In this document: positions 61,231 to 64,000 of the stretch, in pieces
Layout of the letters: each line of letters starts with the position of its first letter
How positions within the stretch are numbered: position 1 is the stretch's first letter
Source of the DNA: Bacillus sp. ISL-37
GTDB lineage: Bacteria > Bacillota > Bacilli > Bacillales > Cytobacillaceae
Direction: 5' to 3'
Assembly: GCF_018613315.1 (NCBI RefSeq)
Contig: NZ_JAGGQL010000005.1
Location: forward strand, 359,538-423,537
DNA: 64,000 nucleotides
The notes under the pieces: model-generated
Database searches by the model: none
The model's input: the letters and a program-made list of their open reading frames with translations, nothing else
What the model was told of the DNA's origin: nothing
Position numbers and translations under genes: made by a program

Positions 61231-62331
61231 TTAGTATCTCGAATGTCTGCTGATATTCAGCAGCACTCCGACGGCCATCAGCATCAGTGTCAGGGATGAG
61301 CCTCCGTAGCTCAGGAATGGGAGCGTTATACCAGTAACAGGCATAAGGCCGGTGACAACACCGATATTGATCATGACCTGGATGGCAATCATTGCAATGA
61401 TCCCGGTGGCCAGGAATGTTCCGAATAAATCAGGAGCCCCAAGCGCAATCCTTACTCCCCTCCAAAGCAGTAAGGAAAATAAAAGAAGAATCAATGAACC
61501 GCCAATGAATCCAAGCTCCTCAGCGAGAATTGCGAATATAAAGTCTGTTTGGGGTTCAGGCAGATAAAAGAACTTTTGCCTGCTTTGTCCCAGGCCAAGA
61601 CCGAACAATCCCCCAGGACCGATTGCGTATAGCGATTGGATCATTTGAAACCCGCTTCCGAGAGGATCCTGCCATGGGTCTAGAAACGATGTAATCCGTT
61701 TCATCCTGTATGGCGCAGAAATAATTAGTCCGACAAAACCGGCGACTCCCAGCAAACCGAGTCCGACAAAATGGCTAATCCTGGCACCAGCAATAAAGAT
61801 GATGACAACAGAAGTACCGACCATGACTGTTCCTGTTCCTAAATCAGGCTGAAGCATAATGAGGCCAAATGCCAAAAACACAAGCCCTAAAGAAGGGAAA
61901 AGTCCCTTTTTAAAAGAAGTGATTGCTTTCTGGTTCTCTGACAAAAATTTCGCGAGGAAAGCAATCATCGCAATCTTCATGAACTCTGACGGCTGAACCG
62001 AAAAGGCACCTACTCCAATCCAGCTCCTTGATCCATTCCGCACATTCCCGACTCCAGGAATCAAAACAAGGATCAACAGGACAAAACAAATAATCAAAAT
62101 GACCTTTGCCCATGTTCTCCATGTCCAATAGTCAATATTCATGATGAAAAACATCGCGATGATCCCGACACCTGCAAACAGCATTTGCCTTTTCGCAAAG
62201 AAAAAAGAATCATTGAACTTATAGTCGGCCCAGACAGCACTTGCGCTATAGACCATGATCAAGCCCACTGCCAAAAGCGTAAATGTAACAATCATTAGAA
62301 AAATGTCTGGAGTAGATTTTTTCGTTGGCAA
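61231..62331 (-). CDS. spoVE: SEDS-family peptidoglycan polymerase SpoVE
   Basis: A 366-residue SEDS protein with about ten membrane segments: MVYSASAVWADYKFNDSFFF, SWIGVGAFSVQPSEFMKIA, LQPDLGTGTVM and LPEPQTDFIFAILAEELGF, then LPFLSYGGSSL. The sequence is closest to SpoVE, needed for spore cortex, rather than vegetative FtsW, and position and length fit B. subtilis SpoVE. The start is TTG at 62329-62331, 7 nt after GAGGTG. It lies 101 bp after murD. Confidence 0.93.
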   Translation of the reverse strand: MPTKKSTPDIFLMIVTFTLLAVGLIMVYSASAVWADYKFNDSFFFAKRQMLFAGVGIIAMFFIMNIDYWTWRTWAKVILIICFVLLILVLIPGVGNVRNGSRSWIGVGAFSVQPSEFMKIAMIAFLAKFLSENQKAITSFKKGLFPSLGLVFLAFGLIMLQPDLGTGTVMVGTSVVIIFIAGARISHFVGLGLLGVAGFVGLIISAPYRMKRITSFLDPWQDPLGSGFQMIQSLYAIGPGGLFGLGLGQSRQKFFYLPEPQTDFIFAILAEELGFIGGSLILLLFSLLLWRGVRIALGAPDLFGTFLATGIIAMIAIQVMINIGVVTGLMPVTGITLPFLSYGGSSLTLMLMAVGVLLNISRHSRY

Positions 62332-62432
62332 AGCAATACACCTCGGCTGTATGATTTAGGGCTCATATGCCGCTTCCCATCCAGCCTGCAATTAGGCCAA
62401 GCAACCTGAGTCATGTTGTTCAAGACAAGCCC

Positions 62433-63785
62433 TTACTTAAGCTTATGCACGGCCTCGATAAACATGTCTCCCCTGACCTCAAAAGTTTTGTACTGATCCC
62501 AGCTTGCACATGCTGGAGACAGCAGGATGACATCACCGGGTTCTGAATGTTCAAATGCCACGGGAACGGCCTTTTCCACATTATCGGCCCGCAAAATCGT
62601 TTTTATTCCTGCATCATGGCCAGCCTGTCCAACTTTTTCAGCTGTTTCTCCAAAAGTAATCAATGTCTTCACATTTTTTAATGAAGGAACAAGCTCATCA
62701 AAAGAATTGCCCCTGTCTAGACCCCCGGCCAGCAAGACGATTGGTGCATCGAAAGCTGCGAGGGCATTTTCAGTAGCCAAAATATTCGTTGCTTTTGAGT
62801 CATTATAAAATTTACGTTCATCGATAGTGGCCACAAACTGAAGCCTGTGACGAACGCCTGCAAAGGTAGTAAGCACCTTACTGATGGCCTCTTTATCTGC
62901 ACCTGAAAGCAGCGTCGCCGCTACAGCCGATAGTATATTCTCCAAATTATGCTTGCCCGGCAGGACGATATCCTTTGTTTCAATAATTTGCTCCCCGTTA
63001 AAGCAAACCCAGCCATCCTTCACATAAGCACCACTTTCAAGCACCTTCCTTGTTGAAAAAGGAACGATTTGCGCTCGGGAATTGCGGGCAATTTCCATGC
63101 ATTCCTCCTGGTCGGCATTGACAATCAGGAAGTCTTCTTCAGTCTGGTTTTGTGTAATCCTAGCCTTTGCACTAATATATTCATTTCTTGTACCGTGATA
63201 ATCCAGGTGTGCGTCATACAGATTTGTAATAATGGATATCCGAGGCTTGAACTGGTCGATTCCCATCAATTGAAATGATGACAGTTCAATAACGATCGTA
63301 TTTTCAGCTGTGGCTTCCTGAGCAACACCTGATGCTACCGTACCGATATTGCCTGCAATCAATGGATGCTTGTTTCCTGCCTCAAGCATTTCGAATATTA
63401 ACGTGGTAGTAGTTGTTTTTCCGTTAGTTCCTGTAATACCAATCAGCGGTGCCTCAGAAATCTGGTATGCGAGCTCAACCTCGGTAATTACCGGAATTTC
63501 TTTTTCAATCGCTTTTAGAATCATAGGATTATAGTACGGAATTCCGGGATTCTTGACGACGAGTTCAAAGCCTTCGTCCATCAATTCGATCGGATGGCTT
63601 CCACAAACAACCTTGATTCCCTGCTCAAGCAATCCTTGCGCTTCGGGATTTTCAGAGAGAGGCTTACTATCGTTGACAGTTACAAAAGCCCCTAGTTTAT
63701 GTAGTAGAGCAGCCGCACTGACTCCACTCTTGGCAAGGCCAAGTACTAGTATCTTTTTATGTTGATATGTTTTGATATCTTTCAT
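62433..63785 (-). CDS. murD: UDP-N-acetylmuramoyl-alanine--D-glutamate ligase
   Basis: MurD adds D-glutamate to UDP-MurNAc-L-Ala. The 450-residue Mur ligase has an N-terminal Rossmann-like domain ([18 protein letters not shown]), the central ATP P-loop [15 protein letters not shown] at about 116-130, [12 protein letters not shown], and the C-terminal domain with YNDSKATN and [12 protein letters not shown]. Length is 451 in B. subtilis. The ATG follows the mraY stop codon without a gap; GAGGTG inside mraY serves as its ribosome binding site. Confidence 0.98.
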   Translation of the reverse strand: MKDIKTYQHKKILVLGLAKSGVSAAALLHKLGAFVTVNDSKPLSENPEAQGLLEQGIKVVCGSHPIELMDEGFELVVKNPGIPYYNPMILKAIEKEIPVITEVELAYQISEAPLIGITGTNGKTTTTTLIFEMLEAGNKHPLIAGNIGTVASGVAQEATAENTIVIELSSFQLMGIDQFKPRISIITNLYDAHLDYHGTRNEYISAKARITQNQTEEDFLIVNADQEECMEIARNSRAQIVPFSTRKVLESGAYVKDGWVCFNGEQIIETKDIVLPGKHNLENILSAVAATLLSGADKEAISKVLTTFAGVRHRLQFVATIDERKFYNDSKATNILATENALAAFDAPIVLLAGGLDRGNSFDELVPSLKNVKTLITFGETAEKVGQAGHDAGIKTILRADNVEKAVPVAFEHSEPGDVILLSPACASWDQYKTFEVRGDMFIEAVHKLK

Positions 63786-64000
63786 CTAGATCCACACCTC
63801 AATATAAATTCCAAGGATAGCGAAAAGAAGGCCTACAGTCCAGAACGTGACAACAACACGCCATTCTGACCAGCCAATCAATTCATAGTGGTGGTGAAGC
63901 GGACTCATCCTGAATATTCTTTTCCCAGTAGTTTTAAATGAAATAACCTGAAGGATAACGGATAATGTTTCAATCACAAATATTCCGCCAATGATGATCA
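63786..64000 (-). CDS. mraY: Phospho-MurNAc-pentapeptide transferase MraY (3' end only)
   Basis: Only the last 70 or so codons are in the window; the gene continues past 64000. The visible part has the conserved [20 protein letters not shown], which includes the family's triple-histidine motif, and the final membrane segment. MraY links phospho-MurNAc-pentapeptide to undecaprenyl phosphate, giving lipid I. It is the upstream neighbour and substrate supplier of MurG. Confidence 0.95.
   Translation of the reverse strand, partial: IIIGGIFVIETLSVILQVISFKTTGKRIFRMSPLHHHYELIGWSEWRVVVTFWTVGLLFAILGIYIEVWI

Overview
The window is a chromosomal block from an endospore-forming member of the Bacillaceae. 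Gene order follows the Bacillus subtilis mraY-to-recG region almost gene for gene, and SpoVM, SpoIIGA, pro-sigma-E, sigma-G, SpoVE, DivIVA and PrkC are all present. It is not B. subtilis itself. The cysH-ylnF sulfate genes, sdaAB/sdaAA, bpr and ylmA that B. subtilis has in this block are missing, and several gaps hold interspersed or tandem repeats. The repeat content would fit a Mesobacillus-like genome, but that genus is a guess.

Almost everything is on the minus strand, so the genome reads from 64000 down to 1. From high to low coordinate: (1) 64.0-53.3 kb, cell wall and division cluster (mraY end, murD, spoVE, murG, murB, divIB, ylxW, ylxX, sbp, ftsA, ftsZ). (2) 52.6-49.9 kb, sporulation sigma cluster (spoIIGA, sigE, sigG). 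(3) 49.6-45.5 kb, ylmC-ylmD-ylmE-sepF-ylmG-ylmH-divIVA. (4) 45.5-40 kb, T-box-controlled ileS, a DksA-like gene, lspA and rluD. (5) 40-28 kb, the complete pyrimidine operon pyrR-pyrP-pyrB-pyrC-carA-carB-pyrK-pyrD-pyrF-pyrE, with three PyrR attenuators. (6) 28-24 kb, a small variable island: a frameshifted DUF3231 gene (+), a DedA-family gene (-) and rqcH (+). (7) 23.8-0.2 kb, housekeeping genes: yloB, yloC, remA, gmk, rpoZ, coaBC, priA, def, fmt, rsmB, rlmN, prpC, prkC, rsgA, rpe, thiN, spoVM, rpmB (+), yloU, fakA, recG.

Many neighbours are translationally coupled (ATGA or TAATG overlaps). Intrinsic terminators, a promoter with TTGACA and TAAGAT before pyrR, and a T-box promoter whose -35 overlaps the divIVA stop codon can be read directly.

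The least ordinary content is between genes. A modular interspersed repeat (about 115-280 bp) occurs five times, always in the same orientation. Its two helices are supported by compensatory base changes between copies. Three gaps carry short tandem arrays (52, 51 and 20 bp units); the first two share flanking motifs around different hairpin stems. One repeat copy lies directly against the ribosome binding site of spoIIGA. The sigG leader contains a hairpin that pairs its own Shine-Dalgarno sequence, in front of a TTG start codon.
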